Shown piece by piece: positions 32,558-43,109 of a stretch of DNA of 64,000 nt. Numbering within the stretch: position 1 is the stretch's first letter; each line of letters opens with the position of its first letter. Made by a program: the position numbers and the translations under genes. The notes under the pieces are model-generated. The model saw only the letters and a program-made list of their open reading frames with translations. It made no database searches and was not told where the DNA came from. Location: NCBI RefSeq assembly GCF_963082655.1, contig NC_081555.1, forward strand, positions 26,470,776 through 26,534,775, written 5' to 3'. Origin of the DNA: Stomoxys calcitrans (taxonomy: Eukaryota; Arthropoda; Insecta; Diptera; Muscidae).

Positions 32558-32985
32558 GATGAAATGTCAAAGCGTACTGAGCATCTTTCTTTTTGACACC
32601 ATGTCTGAAATCCCACGTGATCTGTCAAATACTAATGCATGAAAATCCTAACCTCAAAAAAATCACCCTTTAGTAGTGAAGTTATAATAAAATATGTTGA
32701 ATATTATGTCCTTGTTTTTATTTGGTCCATATGGGTCCAGATATGGTTATAGGTGCCATATAGAACGATCTCTCGATTTTGAGTCTTGGCCCTATAAAAA
32801 GCGCATTTATTCTCCGATTTCATTGAAATTTGACGCAGTGACTTATGTTAGGCCTTTCGACATCCGACACGGATTTATAGTTTATAGTTCAGATCGTTTA
32901 TATTTGGATATAGCTGCTAAAAAAGACATATGTATCCGAGGTGGTGGGTATCAAAGTTCGGTCCTGCCTTTTTACTTGTTTTTAG

Positions 32986-33743
32986 TTTTTTTTTTTAATC
33001 TGTAACTCTAAAAAGGACGCATCCTACACCATGTTTGTTTAAATAAACGCACACAGAGCAACACCAACACATGTACACTTAGTTACTTGCAATAACGTAA
33101 ATTTGAATTTCCCATACCATGGGTGGTTGTGGAGGGTTATAGATTTTGCAAAAATTTTCCCCTCCCCAGAAAATAAAATCCTTTGCATTTTTTTCACAAA
33201 CATAAATGAGCAGTGCATTTTGTTTGGTTACATTTTGATGGGTCGCGGCGGTTCAAATGAATGAACCAAAAAGGCCAAAAATTGATTTTGTCATTGATTG
33301 AAGTGATTGAAAATCGTTCGTTTTATTTTTGTCCATTTTATCATTCGGCATCATTGAGTGACATTTCAAATGGGCTGTATGAGCTTTGTGCCATTTTATC
33401 TGTAGTTCCCACTTCATTTCATTTGATTCGCTTGCATCATGGTGATGCGATGATTTATTATAAATAAAATAGTTTTAGATTGAATGTAGGCAAGGGCCTT
33501 TCATCGATTTACCGTTTTGTGCAAATTACAACACATTTGAGTGGATATTTCTAGCCTTAACAAATCAGTGAGGTGAAAATTGTGTAATGGCATTATGGTT
33601 TATTTGGTGTGAAACTCTAGTCATTAAACTGGAAATATATGGCAAAAGAAAAAACCAATAAATATTTGGCGATTTTAACTCGAAATGAAATATTTAGTGA
33701 AAATTAAGGAGAGTAATGATAGCAAAGAGAATATTTCAAAAAA
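32986..33743. other. Single-copy AT-rich DNA, no gene seen
   Basis: No repeat or gene recognised. Confidence 0.5.
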
Positions 33744-35240
33744 TCTTCTTATATATAGGGTTGCCCAGAAAGTAATTGCGGATTTTTCATATAGTCGGCG
33801 TTGACAAATTTTTTCACAGCTTGTGACTCTGTAATTGCATTCTTTCTTCTGTCAGTTATCAGCTGTTACTTTTAGCTTGCTTTAGAAAAAAGTATAAAAA
33901 AGTATATTTGATTAAAGTTTTATTTCTAAGTTTTATTAAAAATGCATTTACTTTCTTTTAAAAAACCGCAATTTCCTTTTTGGCAACCCAATATAAAAAT
34001 GAATTTGAGTTCGTTGTTTGTTCCGTATAGACTCAAAACAGCTGAGTCGATTACTTTAAAATTTTCGCAGATTGTGTAGGGTGGTGTGGAAGGAATATGG
34101 CTGTATAATTTTTCTTAAAACTGAAAGGGGCGGACCTTGCCCCTAACCACAAAAGTACTACCCCAAAATAAATGTGTACCGATCAGGACAATATGGAACT
34201 CAAATGAAAGGTATTCAGGAGTTGAGTACGAATTTCATTGAAAAAATTGGGTCCAAGTCACTGGAGGGCCGCCCTAACCCCAAAACACCCTTAAATAGGT
34301 TTATTGAACGTGCATGACAACATGCGGCTCAAATGAAAGGTATTCAGGAGTAGATTACGAATATATTCAGGAAGAACGAATAGGCTTTATAATTTGTTGA
34401 TATCGAAAACGGGCGGACCCTCCCCAAAAACACCACCTAAAATCAAAAGTGGACCGATAGGGACAATATGGATATCCAATGAATAGTATTTAAGAGTAGA
34501 ATACGAATATGGTATTAAAAATTGAGTCCAAGTACCCAGGAAGTCGCCCTAATTCCAAAACCTCTAAAAGCAGACAAATTGAACTTTCATAAGCATATGA
34601 TGCTCAAACGAAAGGTATTTGGGAGTAGATTACGTATCTGGCATACCAAATCAAATCGAAGTGTAGAGGGTCACCCCAACCCTTCTCAAACACCCCAAAT
34701 GGGCATATGACCCATCATGGCTATATGAGACTCGGTTTGTTTGTTCCGTAGATTAAAAAAACGGCTGAACCGAGTTTCTTAAAATTTCAACAGATTATGT
34801 AGGTTTTTGTGGAAGCAAACATAGGTTTTATAGTTTTTCGATATCAGAAGGGGGACGCATCCTCCACCTTACCCCAAAAACACCAACCAAAACTAAAAGT
34901 GGACTGATATAGGTGTCGAATGAAAGTTATTGGAGACTATAAAACGAATATCGTATTAAATTTTGGGTCAAGTATCCAACGGGCCGCCCTAACCCCAAAA
35001 CTCCTCTAAACAGATATATTCGAATCAATATGGAACTCAAACGAAAAATACCCGGTAGTAGATTACAAATATAGCATACAAAATTAGATTCAAGTAATGC
35101 GAGGTCGCCCCACTCCCAAATACCCCCAAATGGGCATATCAGCCGACCATGACTACATGGGTTTCAAATGAAAAATGTTTGGGAGTAGACGAATTTGATA
35201 TCCAATTTTGGAATCAAGTGTTTGGGTCTTATAAATTTTG
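33744..35240 (+). mobile_element. Helitron-like element with MITE in its 5' end
   Basis: The 5' end TCTTCTTATATA (33744 on) is cut by a MITE and resumes as 'taaaaatgaatttgag' at 33994, then 'gtttgttccgtatagactc'. Two large blocks start near 34010 and 34733, built of units with 'ctcaaatgaaaggtattcagg'. The 3' hairpin and CTAG end are absent; a LINE fragment follows. Confidence 0.65.
33757..33991 (+). mobile_element. mariner-derived MITE
   Basis: Left end 'agggttgcccagaaagtaat', right end 'tttttggcaacccaa', followed by TA. Same internal-deletion form as 18588-18824, opposite orientation. It sits in the TATATA of a Helitron-like 5' end. Confidence 0.9.
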
Positions 35241-35575
35241 CAGGGTTACCAAACTCGAACATGGCTTGAAGTACTTTTGAACGTAAAGGGCTGTCGAAAG
35301 CGGCTTAGAGGTCAACAAAGAGATGGTAGATGTTGATTTGCCCTACTCTGGTCTTTTCCAGGATTTAGGTCTAAAGCCACATAAATAGGGCCCAATTTTC
35401 TCATTGACTTTAGATTTTAATCTTTCACACAGTACGCTCAAGAGAATCTTGTATGCGATACCGTCCTGACCCCTTTCTTGTATACGAGACATAGTATGCT
35501 GAGATTCTAATCATAATGTATGAGTTTTTCTTGCCGAATTGTGCAGACCAGCTGATGCATAGTTATCGACATTTT
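35241..35575 (-). pseudogene. LINE reverse-transcriptase fragment
   Basis: Closely matches part of the LINE at 58567-60170: 'caaactcgaacatggcttga', 'tcaacaaagagatggtagat', 'aatctttcacacagtacgct', 'agcttgatgcat'-like end. It encodes, in broken frames, the region from around RT motif A back to the NYRGISLL region. Not functional. Confidence 0.78.
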
Positions 35576-35740
35576 TTTGAAAAATATCGGAAATATGGAA
35601 TGTTGTGATAACTACAGTTTGCCAGATCTATCTCGAACATCCAATAAAATATTCACCAAACTCGCCTCTCAATTAGTCCATTGTTCTGTGTTGCATGTGA
35701 AACCACGTCTTGTTGAAACCTCTTGTATTTTGTAGCGCTC

Positions 35741-35913
35741 AGCATTAACAGTTACTTTACGATTCGCATCATCTTTGAAGAAGTACGGTCCAATGATGAA
35801 ACCAGCCCATTAACTGCACCTAACTCAGCATTCACAGTTACTTTACGATTCGCATCATCTTTGAAGAAGTACGGTCCAATGATGAAACCAGCCCATAAGC
35901 CGCACCAAACTGT
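35741..35913 (-). repeat. 86-bp tandem duplication
   Basis: 'cagttactttacgattcgc' to 'gatgaaaccagcccat' occurs twice, offset 86 bp, with few differences. Confidence 0.9.
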
Positions 35914-36144
35914 GAGTTTTTCTGGATGCATTGTAAGCTCTTGCAATGCTTCTGGCTGATCTCCACTCCAAAATCGACAATTCTGCTTATTTACGTAGCC
36001 ATTGAGCCAACAAATAGCTTCGTCGTAAAATGGAAGAAGCGCGCAATAAACTTTCTTAACAGAGCATGCATTTTGATAATAAAACTCAATTATTTGCGAG
36101 CGTTGTTCGTTTAGAAGGCGATTCATGGTTAAATCATAGACCAT
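35752..36144 (-). pseudogene. Deleted mariner-like transposase frame
   Basis: On the minus strand, MNRLLNEQRSQIIEFYYQNA (helix-turn-helix start; first Met at 36144 or the one at 36126) is fused directly to the catalytic segment AICWLNGYVNKQNCRFWSGD, HPEKLTVWCGLWAGFIIGP and FFKDDANRKVTVNAE. Most of the DNA-binding part between them is deleted. The first catalytic acid region reads FYDEAICW in place of FSDEAHFW. The end of the frame runs through the tandem duplication. The second and third acidic residues are missing. Confidence 0.78.
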
Positions 36145-36206
36145 AATGAAGGTGAGCTGCTAAAATCAGCGTTTTCAAAAAGATAATAGCTAAAAAGTCA
36201 CCCTTT

Positions 36207-36479
36207 TGTTTAACCGATGATACAATATCGGGACCTGGCAATTACAGAAGTTGAGATTTTTATTTGCCCAAAGACTCAAACACAATTTCCTCATCAATTT
36301 ACGACAATCACATAGCGGGGACAACATTTCTGATCCCACATTCTTCTCTGTAGAGTTTTCTGGAAAATATGTATCTGCGATTAGTTTCTAGAGTTACTGA
36401 ATTTTTTGCATATTAATAAAATGTGATTGGCAATTGTGTGTGTCTTCTTGGTACAACCATATTAATATCTTTTTTTTAG
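36207..36479. other. Unassigned DNA
   Basis: No gene or repeat recognised. Confidence 0.4.
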
Positions 36480-36491
36480 TTTAACTGAACC

Positions 36492-36515
36492 GGGCCTGCT
36501 CCGCTGAGCAGGCCC
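36492..36515 (-). other. Perfect 10-bp hairpin at Helitron-like 3' end
   Basis: GGGCCTGCTC, loop of four, GAGCAGGCCC. A GC-rich hairpin a few bases before the 3' end is a hallmark of Helitrons and is thought to mark termination of transfer. A decayed form lies at 32010-32030. Confidence 0.8.
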
Positions 36516-37909
36516 CGTTCTTTTACTTTATATGGAACAAAACTATCCTTTGCAAATTTATTTTCGACAATCAAAGAGCTTACCATGCTACGAAAAATAG
36601 TGTATCGCTTGACTATTGGCATTACAATATAATTGCCTTTATCTGAATCCCATATTATCTTTATTGGTCTACGAACTCGCTCGAAAGGTTTAGGGTCATT
36701 TAAATTTGGATGTTTGATGTACTCCACTCTTAAAAGACATTATTTGAGCCCGATATTGCCATGGGGATTTTGGAAGTGGGAAAATCCCTAGGATGGTGAT
36801 TGGTGGGTTTAAGGGGTGGTGTGGACCCCCAGTGTGAAATTCCGAAAGTAGGTATGAATTTCGTGCTCTACTTCAAATAAGAGCCACATCTTGCCATGGT
36901 CGATAAGTTTGTACTCACTTTGGGGGGTGTTTTGAGAAAGAGGCGGTGACCCAAATATATGGTCCCAAATTTGGATATAACATTCGTATTCTTCTCCCAA
37001 ATACCTTTATTTGAGTAGATAATTCGATGGTTAGTAAATAATTGCTATTTGTGGGGTGTTTTGGGGAATGGGTTGACCTCCAGCAAATTGGTCCCGAAAT
37101 TGGGTATTAATGTCGTGCTCTACTCCCCAAAACCATTCATTTGACATGGTTGGTAAATATATACGATTAGCGCGTGTTTTGGGCATCCCACTACCCAAAA
37201 CACGTACACGGTACCCCAACACTTAGCCCTGAAAAAAAGTCGTGCTCTACTCAAAAATATCATTTATTTGAACCTCTATTGCCATTGACCAAAATTGGAT
37301 ATCCAATTCGTTTCCTTATCTCAATTAACGTTCATTTAAACTCCTTATTGCAAAAGTCAGCAAATATGTCCGGTTTGGACAACTATCAATATCGAACTCC
37401 ACTCTCTTTGGGGCCCAAATTTTCTAGGTCATCAATTACGTCCTATTTGGGGGTTTTTATGAGGATGGGTCGTCCCCTAGACAGTTTGTTCGGAATGTTG
37501 ATATCAGATTTGTGGTCTACTACCAAATACCTTTCATTTGAGCCCCATACTCCCATAGTCTGCAAACATGTCCGGTTTGAGGGTAGGAGCTTCGTGTTCC
37601 ACTCTAGAATACCTCTTCCTCCCCATATTGCAATGGTCAGCAAATGCACCATTTTTTGGGTTGTATTATGGGGGTGGGGTGACGCCATAGACACTTTTCC
37701 AGAATATTGATATCAGATTCGTGCCTTACTCCCGAAGACCTTTCTTTGGAGCCCAATATTGCAATGGTCGGTAAATATGTCCGATTAAGTGTTGTTTTGG
37801 GGGTTGGGGTGATCCCCCTAACACTTGATCCGACAATTGGATATCTGATACCTTTCCTTATCCTAAATACCTTTCTTTTGAGTCCCATATTGTCCTAATC
37901 GGTCTATAC

Positions 37910-38029
37910 ATAAAAGTAATTGCGGATTTTTCATATAGTCGGTATTTGATTAAATTTCATTCTAAGTTTTATTAAAAACGCATTTACTTTCTTTTAAAAA
38001 ATCCGCAATTACTTTGTGGGCAACCCAAA
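37910..38029 (+). mobile_element. mariner-derived MITE, further shortened
   Basis: 'aaaagtaattgcggattttt', 'catatagtcgg', then a jump to 'atttgattaaa' and 'aaaatccgcaattac', ending 'gtgggcaaccc'. About 120 bp: the middle and the outermost left bases are lost. It is inside a Helitron-like unit. Confidence 0.8.
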
Positions 38030-38781
38030 ATATTTGGTAGGTTTTGGGGTGGGGCGTCCCCCTAGGTAACCTATCTAGAATTTGGAGACGGGCGACCCCC
38101 CAAACACTTGGTCCCACATTTGGATTTCGCATTCGTATTCTACACTGAAAATTCTTTTACTTGAGCCCCATGGTCAGTAGATAAGTCCTATTTGGGGAGT
38201 GTTTTTCGCAAAGCGAGGACCCCGAAAAACTTGGCCTCAAATTTGGATATCAGATTCGTATTCTACTCGCAAATACCGTTCATTTGAGTCCCATATTGCC
38301 ATGGTCGGTAAATATGTCCGATTTGGGGGTGTTTCGGGGGTTGGGGTTGGTGACCCAAACACTTGGTCCGAAAATTGGATATCACATATGTTTTATAATC
38401 TTAAATACCTTTCATTTGAGTCCCATATTGTTCTGATCGGTCTATATTTATATTTGGTAGGTTTTGGGGTGGGGCGTTCCCCCTAGGTACTCCATCCGGA
38501 ATTTGGATACCATATTTTTTAGGTTACTATACGAGATCACACAAAATTTCGCTAAAATCGCACCACACATCTCCGAGATCTGGCGTTTCTGAATATTTGG
38601 GCAAGGGGGAGGGTCCGCTCCCCCTTCAGATATAAAAAAATTTAGTACCCTAATTTACCAAAAAAAAAAAACGGTGTCATTATCCACCATCTGAGAAAGA
38701 AAATCGGTTTAGCCGTTTTTGAGTCTATACGGAACAGACAAACAAACAAACATAAATTTATTTTATATATAGTTTAATATA

Positions 38782-39018
38782 TTGGGTTGCCCAAAAAGTA
38801 ATTGCGGATTTTTTAAAAGAAAGTAAATGCATTTTAAATAAAACTTAGAATGAACTTTAATCAAATACACTTTATTTATACTTTTTTTCCAAAGCAAGCT
38901 AAAAGTACCAGCTGATAACTGACAGAAGAAAGAATGCAATAACAGAGTCACAAGCTGTGAAAAAATTTGTCCACGCCGACTATATGAAAAATCCGCAATT
39001 ACTTTTTGGGCAACTCAA
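38782..39018 (-). mobile_element. mariner-derived MITE, 237 bp
   Basis: Flanked by TA at 38780-38781 and 39019-39020. Ends ttgggttgcccaaaaagtaa and its complement. Same deletion form as 18588-18824. It lies next to the 5' end of the Helitron-like element at 36480-38770. Confidence 0.93.
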
Positions 39019-40055
39019 TATTAATTTTAAGTATACATGCTGAAATACCATTATTGCTTTTTACAAATGATAACCACAACTTTCATTACAAAATCCCATA
39101 ATAATGTATGAACTCATATCTTCTGTTGAGCCATAAACTCGGTACGGGACAGTCAAGTTTGAATACTGCAAATATTTCATACAACAAAAAAAAGTTATAA
39201 AGCAAATATGCAAAGTATTTCATAATTAATATTAATCATACGCACAAAAGAACCTCAAAGCAGAAATTTACATTTCATGGCCTGCGGTGTTAATGAGTTG
39301 AAATTTTTGTAATTATTGTTTTTGTATTCTGTAAATTACAATTACTTTTCCAAACAAAGCGTAATAACTTACAATACAACAATGATGGTGCCTAGTGTAT
39401 GTTGCATTTTTCATTTTTCCCTCCTTTTTTTATTATTTTGCATTAAATAAATTGTTCTGTCATGTGTAATTAAATTGTGATTATGATTAAAATGTTATAT
39501 GGTGAACAAATGTCAGAATTCATTAGTGTTTATAATCTCAGTACTTGGGGGGAGGTTTAAAACAAAAATTCAAATGAGTGCTTAAATACGAGAGAGTGTG
39601 CAGTTGTATTGGTGTGGTTTTCATAGTACCCACATGCTCACACACTTTGCTCCACTACAGTTTCATGTTGCAGTTTTGTTATTGGTTAGTTAAAGTAAAT
39701 ATTAAATTGTTATTTAATTTATTGTGCGTGTTTGTTTGTGTGTTTGCGTGTGTGTGTGTTTAAATGCATTTAATTATATTGTAATATAAACTGTAATTGT
39801 ATAATGGCAATTTTATTGAATGATTAATTTCTTTACAAAGCACTGAGGGTTACAACTCTTTTTAATTTTTTTTTTTTTTTGTAATTCATTTAATATTAAA
39901 TTATTATTTGTTATAGAATAGTCAATGTTTGTATAACACCCTTATTGAAAGGGATTTAAAGTGGATAATTGTCAATTAGAAAGCTGTTACTTGTATTGTT
40001 AGAGTATTAAAATGAAACATTGGTTTGCTACCAATGCAACATGTGATTACGAGCC
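39019..40055. other. Single-copy AT-rich DNA, no gene seen
   Basis: No gene. Contains GCGTATGA (complement) at 39236-39243 and a short (TG)n-like stretch at 39725-39760. Confidence 0.5.
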
Positions 40056-41048
40056 TTGGACCAATCCCATCATCAGCCAAGGGCTGCTGCCTCAGTGTGC
40101 ATGTTCGTCCTGTTTTCGTCATAGGACAGCCACATGCCGGAGTGCCTTCTCCGCACGCTTCTGATCCTAGTTAGGGTGGGGCGATAAGTATGGAAGGAAA
40201 AAAAATCTAAATCTAAACAACCGCAAATGGCAAATTATAATATTTTCACGAAAAATTTAAACTTTCACAAGGCCAAAACTGCCTGAAGGAGGGTTCCAAT
40301 GCTTGGACCAATCCCTTCATCAGCCAGGGGCTGCTGCCTCAGTGTGCATGTTCGTCCTGTTTTCGTCATAGGATAGCCACATGCCGGAGTGCCTTCTCCG
40401 CACGCTTCTGATCCTAGTTAGGGTGGGGCGATCAGTATGGAAGAAAAAACAATCTAAATCTAAACAACCAAAAATGGTAATTTATCAATATTTTCATGAA
40501 AAATTTAAACTTTCACAAGGCCAAAACTGCCTAAAGAAGAGTTCCAATGCTTGGACCAATTCCATCATCAGCCAGGAGCTGTTGTCTAAGTGTGCATGTT
40601 CGTCCTGTTTTCGTCATAGGATGACCACATGCCGGAGTGCCTTCTCCGTACGTTTCTGATCCTAGTTAGGGTGGGGCGATAAGTATGGAAGGAAACAAAA
40701 TCTAAATCTAAACAACTGCAAGTGGTAATTTATCAATATTTTCATGAAAAATTTGAACTTTCACAAGGCCAAAACTGCCTAAAGTAGCGTTCCAATGCTT
40801 GGACCAATTCCTTCATCAGCCAGGGGCTGCTGCCTCAGTGTGCATGTTCATCCTGTATTCGTCATAGGAGAGCCACATGCCGGAGGGCCTTCTCCGCACG
40901 CTTCTGATCCTAGTTAGGGTGGGGCGATTAGTATGGATGGAAAAAAAAATCTAAATCTAAACAACTGCAAATGGTAATTTTCAATATTTTCATGAAAAAT
41001 TTAAACTTTCACAAGGCCAAAACTGCCTAAAGGAGAGTTCCAATGCTT
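40056..41048 (+). repeat. Tandem array, four units of 248 bp
   Basis: Units begin 'ttggaccaat' at 40056, 40303, 40551 and 40799. Each contains 'tgcatgttcgtcctgttttc', 'atgccggagtgccttctccg', 'gatcctagttagggtggggc', and 'ctttcacaaggccaaaactg'. Units are over 90% alike by eye. No coding or element ends seen. Confidence 0.95.
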
Positions 41049-41129
41049 TTGTCATGTAGAGAGTGCATAACTATTGTCTTGACTACAGTTTTTGTCTTAG
41101 TATTGGTTCGAAAATCTCAATGGTTGTTA

Positions 41130-41700
41130 TAGGCCAAAATATCAAAAAAAAAAAAAAAACGTGATAAAAGTCTGCGAAAATCTGAAGGCTCGATTTTCAC
41201 CATAGACTTATGGTCCATTTTGCTCAGTACAATCCCAAAAATCAGAAACGAGAAGGGCCCCTTATGATGTTCAAATCGCCAAAAAATATAGGCCAAAATA
41301 TCAAAAAAAAACGTGACAAAAGTCTGAGAAAATCTGAATGCTCGATTTTCACCATAGACTTATGTTCTAGTGGACCTTTTTGCTCAGTACAAAAAAAAAA
41401 AAACGTGACAAAAGTCTGCGAAAATCTGAAGGCTCGATTTTCACCATAGACTTATGGTCTAGTGGACCATTTTGCTCAGTACAATCCCAAAAATCAGAAA
41501 CGAGAAGGGCCCCTTATGATGTTCAAATCGCCAAAAAATATAGGCCAAAATATCAAAAAAAAAAAACGTGACAAAAGTCTGAGAAAATCTGAAGGCTTGA
41601 TTTTCACCATAGACTTATGGTCTAGTGGACCTTTTTGCTCAGTACAATCTCAAAAATCAAAAACGCGAAGGGCCCCTTATAATGTTCAAATCGCCCCACC
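41130..41700 (+). repeat. Tandem array, units of about 155 bp
   Basis: 'cgattttcaccatagactta' or a close variant recurs at 41191, 41343, 41435 and 41598, so one unit is shortened. Units include poly(A) runs, 'aaaagtctg(c/a)gaaaatctgaa', 'ttttgctcagtacaat' and 'gaagggccccttatgatg'. The last unit ends 'aaatcgccccaccctaaccctga', the complement of the 'tagttagggtggggcgat' segment in the preceding 248-bp array. Confidence 0.9.
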
Positions 41701-41896
41701 CTAACCCTGATAATGTTCGCTTTGCCTTCAACGCCATTAGCATCGGTCGGTGATGTATAACCGATTCATTTCCATTCTTGATCTGACCTTAGGTCAATAC
41801 GGGTGAATAGTCGCTCTAAATATGTTGCAAAATGTTGTGCGAACATAGCAGTGGGTCGCAAGCATCGTCGTTGTTGCCTTTGGCTCCCTGTCATCG
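41701..41896. other. Unassigned DNA
   Basis: Nothing recognised. It may be the upstream part of the LINE that follows. Confidence 0.35.
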
Positions 41897-41984
41897 GACT
41901 ATGTGACTCCTCTGACTTCTCCCGTTCGGCAAAATACACAACAGAAAACCCCAGCTCCCATATTGCCGGGCCAATAACGGGAAG

Positions 41985-42696
41985 TGTATCTTTCTTGCAA
42001 TTGAATTAAAATGGTAATTTTATGAGGCGAAAGACTATATAGGTTGAAGCGATCCAGGAAACAAAGCTGTCCAACATCTGCAGTCTGCACAGTTGTCATG
42101 GATACTATGTGCTACGTAAGGTTCGCTTAACCCTCCGACGGTGGAGTAATCCGTTGCCGAAGTACAAAGTCCATCTTGTAAGGAATTTAATATGAAAACT
42201 CATTTTTAAAAATTTTTAGATATCAATGAAAAAGGGCGAAGAAGTTAAGGGTTAAGAAATGGAAGTGGGGGGGGGGAATGATACACCATTCCGTGCACTA
42301 TAGACCCATCTGCCTATGGCACTAGTGATCTCTACATGGAATCTATGGGGATAGCAGTCAAATTCGGTTCAGCCGAAATGGAGCTATACAACGTGTAGAT
42401 ACTGACGGCGGGTGGTTGTGATCTAGTTAATGCCCGAAATTAGTGGCCTACTGTCTGGCCATAACCGTCTGGTTCTAGGCGACATTGATGCGAATCCCGT
42501 TTCAAGGCATTCTCCCCTATTTAACGACCGGTGTGGTTTAGTTTTGGCAGAGCAGATTGAAGGCTCCACGTCCTGCACGGTGAATGAGGAAGCCCCCACC
42601 AGGATTACGAGGAGGTGCAGCAATTCGCCAAGCATTTCCATTGCTTACTTTGATCTCCCGAATGATGTCGCCGGCTCGCAGATGCGTTTCAGTTAA
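41985..42696 (+). pseudogene. LINE apurinic-like endonuclease, broken
   Basis: Fragments in order: LQLN followed by NG, then AIQETKLSNICSLHSCHGYY (the IQETKL motif with its catalytic Glu), then MGIAVKFGSAEMELYNV, then PEISGLLSGHNRLVLGDIDA (LGDxNA-type motif, here with Asp for Asn), then RITRRCSNSPSISIAYFDLP. Known members of this clade show the same order. Several stops and frameshifts separate the pieces. It would nick target DNA for target-primed reverse transcription; inactive here. Confidence 0.78.
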
Positions 42697-43100
42697 TGGC
42701 CAAATTTACAGGCCCGAAATTAGTGACCTACTATCTGGCCATAATCACCTGGTTCTAGGGGACTTTCAAGCGCATCTCGTTTCAAGACATTCTCCCCTAG
42801 GTAAAAACCAGGCTACACATTCTGCAAGGTGAATGAGTATGGCCCCACTAGGATAACGAGGAGGTGCAGCAGCTCGCCAGGCATTTCCATTGCACACCCT
42901 GATCTCCTCAATGACGTATCCTGGCAAACTGTAATTTTATTGGGATAGTTCTCAACATCTACTTCATAAACTCCGAGCACCAGACGTTTATCAATCAAAA
43001 GAAGACCAATTGGGTCAGCTTCAGAGAGTACATCAATCGCAGCTTCTGTGAGCTGGTGGCCCAACGGATAAATTTTGTGGACCACGTACAAAGCAATTTG
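42697..43100 (+). pseudogene. Second, duplicated endonuclease segment and following part
   Basis: From 'cccgaaattagtgacctac' to 'aggcatttccattgcacacc' it repeats 42433-42650 with changes. It then continues into NQKKTNWVSFREYINRS and CELVAQRINFVDHVQ, the end of the endonuclease and start of the linker. A tandem duplication inside a LINE is not part of its normal structure. Confidence 0.7.
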
Positions 43101-43109
43101 TTAGTCAGT

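Larger units (their letters stand above)
32064..32670. mobile_element. Fold-back element with 195-bp inverted arms, mariner-like
   Basis: Flanked by TA (32062-32063 and 32671-32672). Ends AAGGGTGATTTTTTTGAGG and its complement. The arms at 32064-32258 and 32476-32670 are inverted copies with four mismatches in 195 bp. Each arm holds the terminal repeat, the leader and the first codons of a transposase, so the gene start is present twice, pointing inwards. A 217-bp spacer holds an internal piece of the same transposase. A solo internal-deletion relative lies at 35740-36206. Confidence 0.88.
29033..32985 (-). mobile_element. mini-me-like element interrupted by two insertions
   Basis: It begins with the reversed right end ('atacccaccaccctaggac', 'aacacatcgaaataac', (GTCY)n at 29161-29213). 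Units run to 30025 ('gatctcccgataaagggtc', 'tattatccgatttcgctgaa'), then resume in 32042-32063 and from 32673 to the left terminus at 32944-32985 ('ggtggtgggtatcaaagttc', 'cctttttacttgttttt'). The interruptions are a Helitron-like element (30026-32041) and a fold-back element (32064-32670). Confidence 0.72.
35740..36206 (-). mobile_element. mariner-like internal-deletion remnant
   Basis: The right end has 'aaaagtcaccctttt', the complement of AAAGGGTGAC, close to the terminus of the fold-back element at 32064. It holds one deleted transposase frame. The left end shows an 86-bp tandem duplication (35741-35913) and no terminal repeat. Confidence 0.7.
36480..38770 (-). mobile_element. Non-autonomous Helitron-like element, both ends visible
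   Basis: On the minus strand it starts near 38770 with 'ctatatataaaataaatttatg', the gtttgttt run and 'gtatagactcaaaaacggct', followed at 38600 by the ggggg...ccccc palindrome. It ends near 36480 with a hairpin and 'ggttcagtta'. The interior is about 150-bp units ('ctttcatttgagtcccatat', 'gatatcagattcgt'). A shortened MITE lies inside at 37910-38029. A stretch at 36530-36730 is shared with 61790-61970 and forms a minus-strand open frame that is broken in the other copy, so I do not treat it as a gene. Confidence 0.7.

Noticed and set aside
36476..36727. 83-codon minus-strand open frame near a Helitron-like 3' end
   Set aside because: The homologous stretch at 61790-61970 is broken by stops, so there is no sign of coding constraint.
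41210..41704. Lysine-rich repeated frames in the 155-bp array
   Set aside because: Poly(A) runs shift the frame between units; a tandem-repeat artefact.
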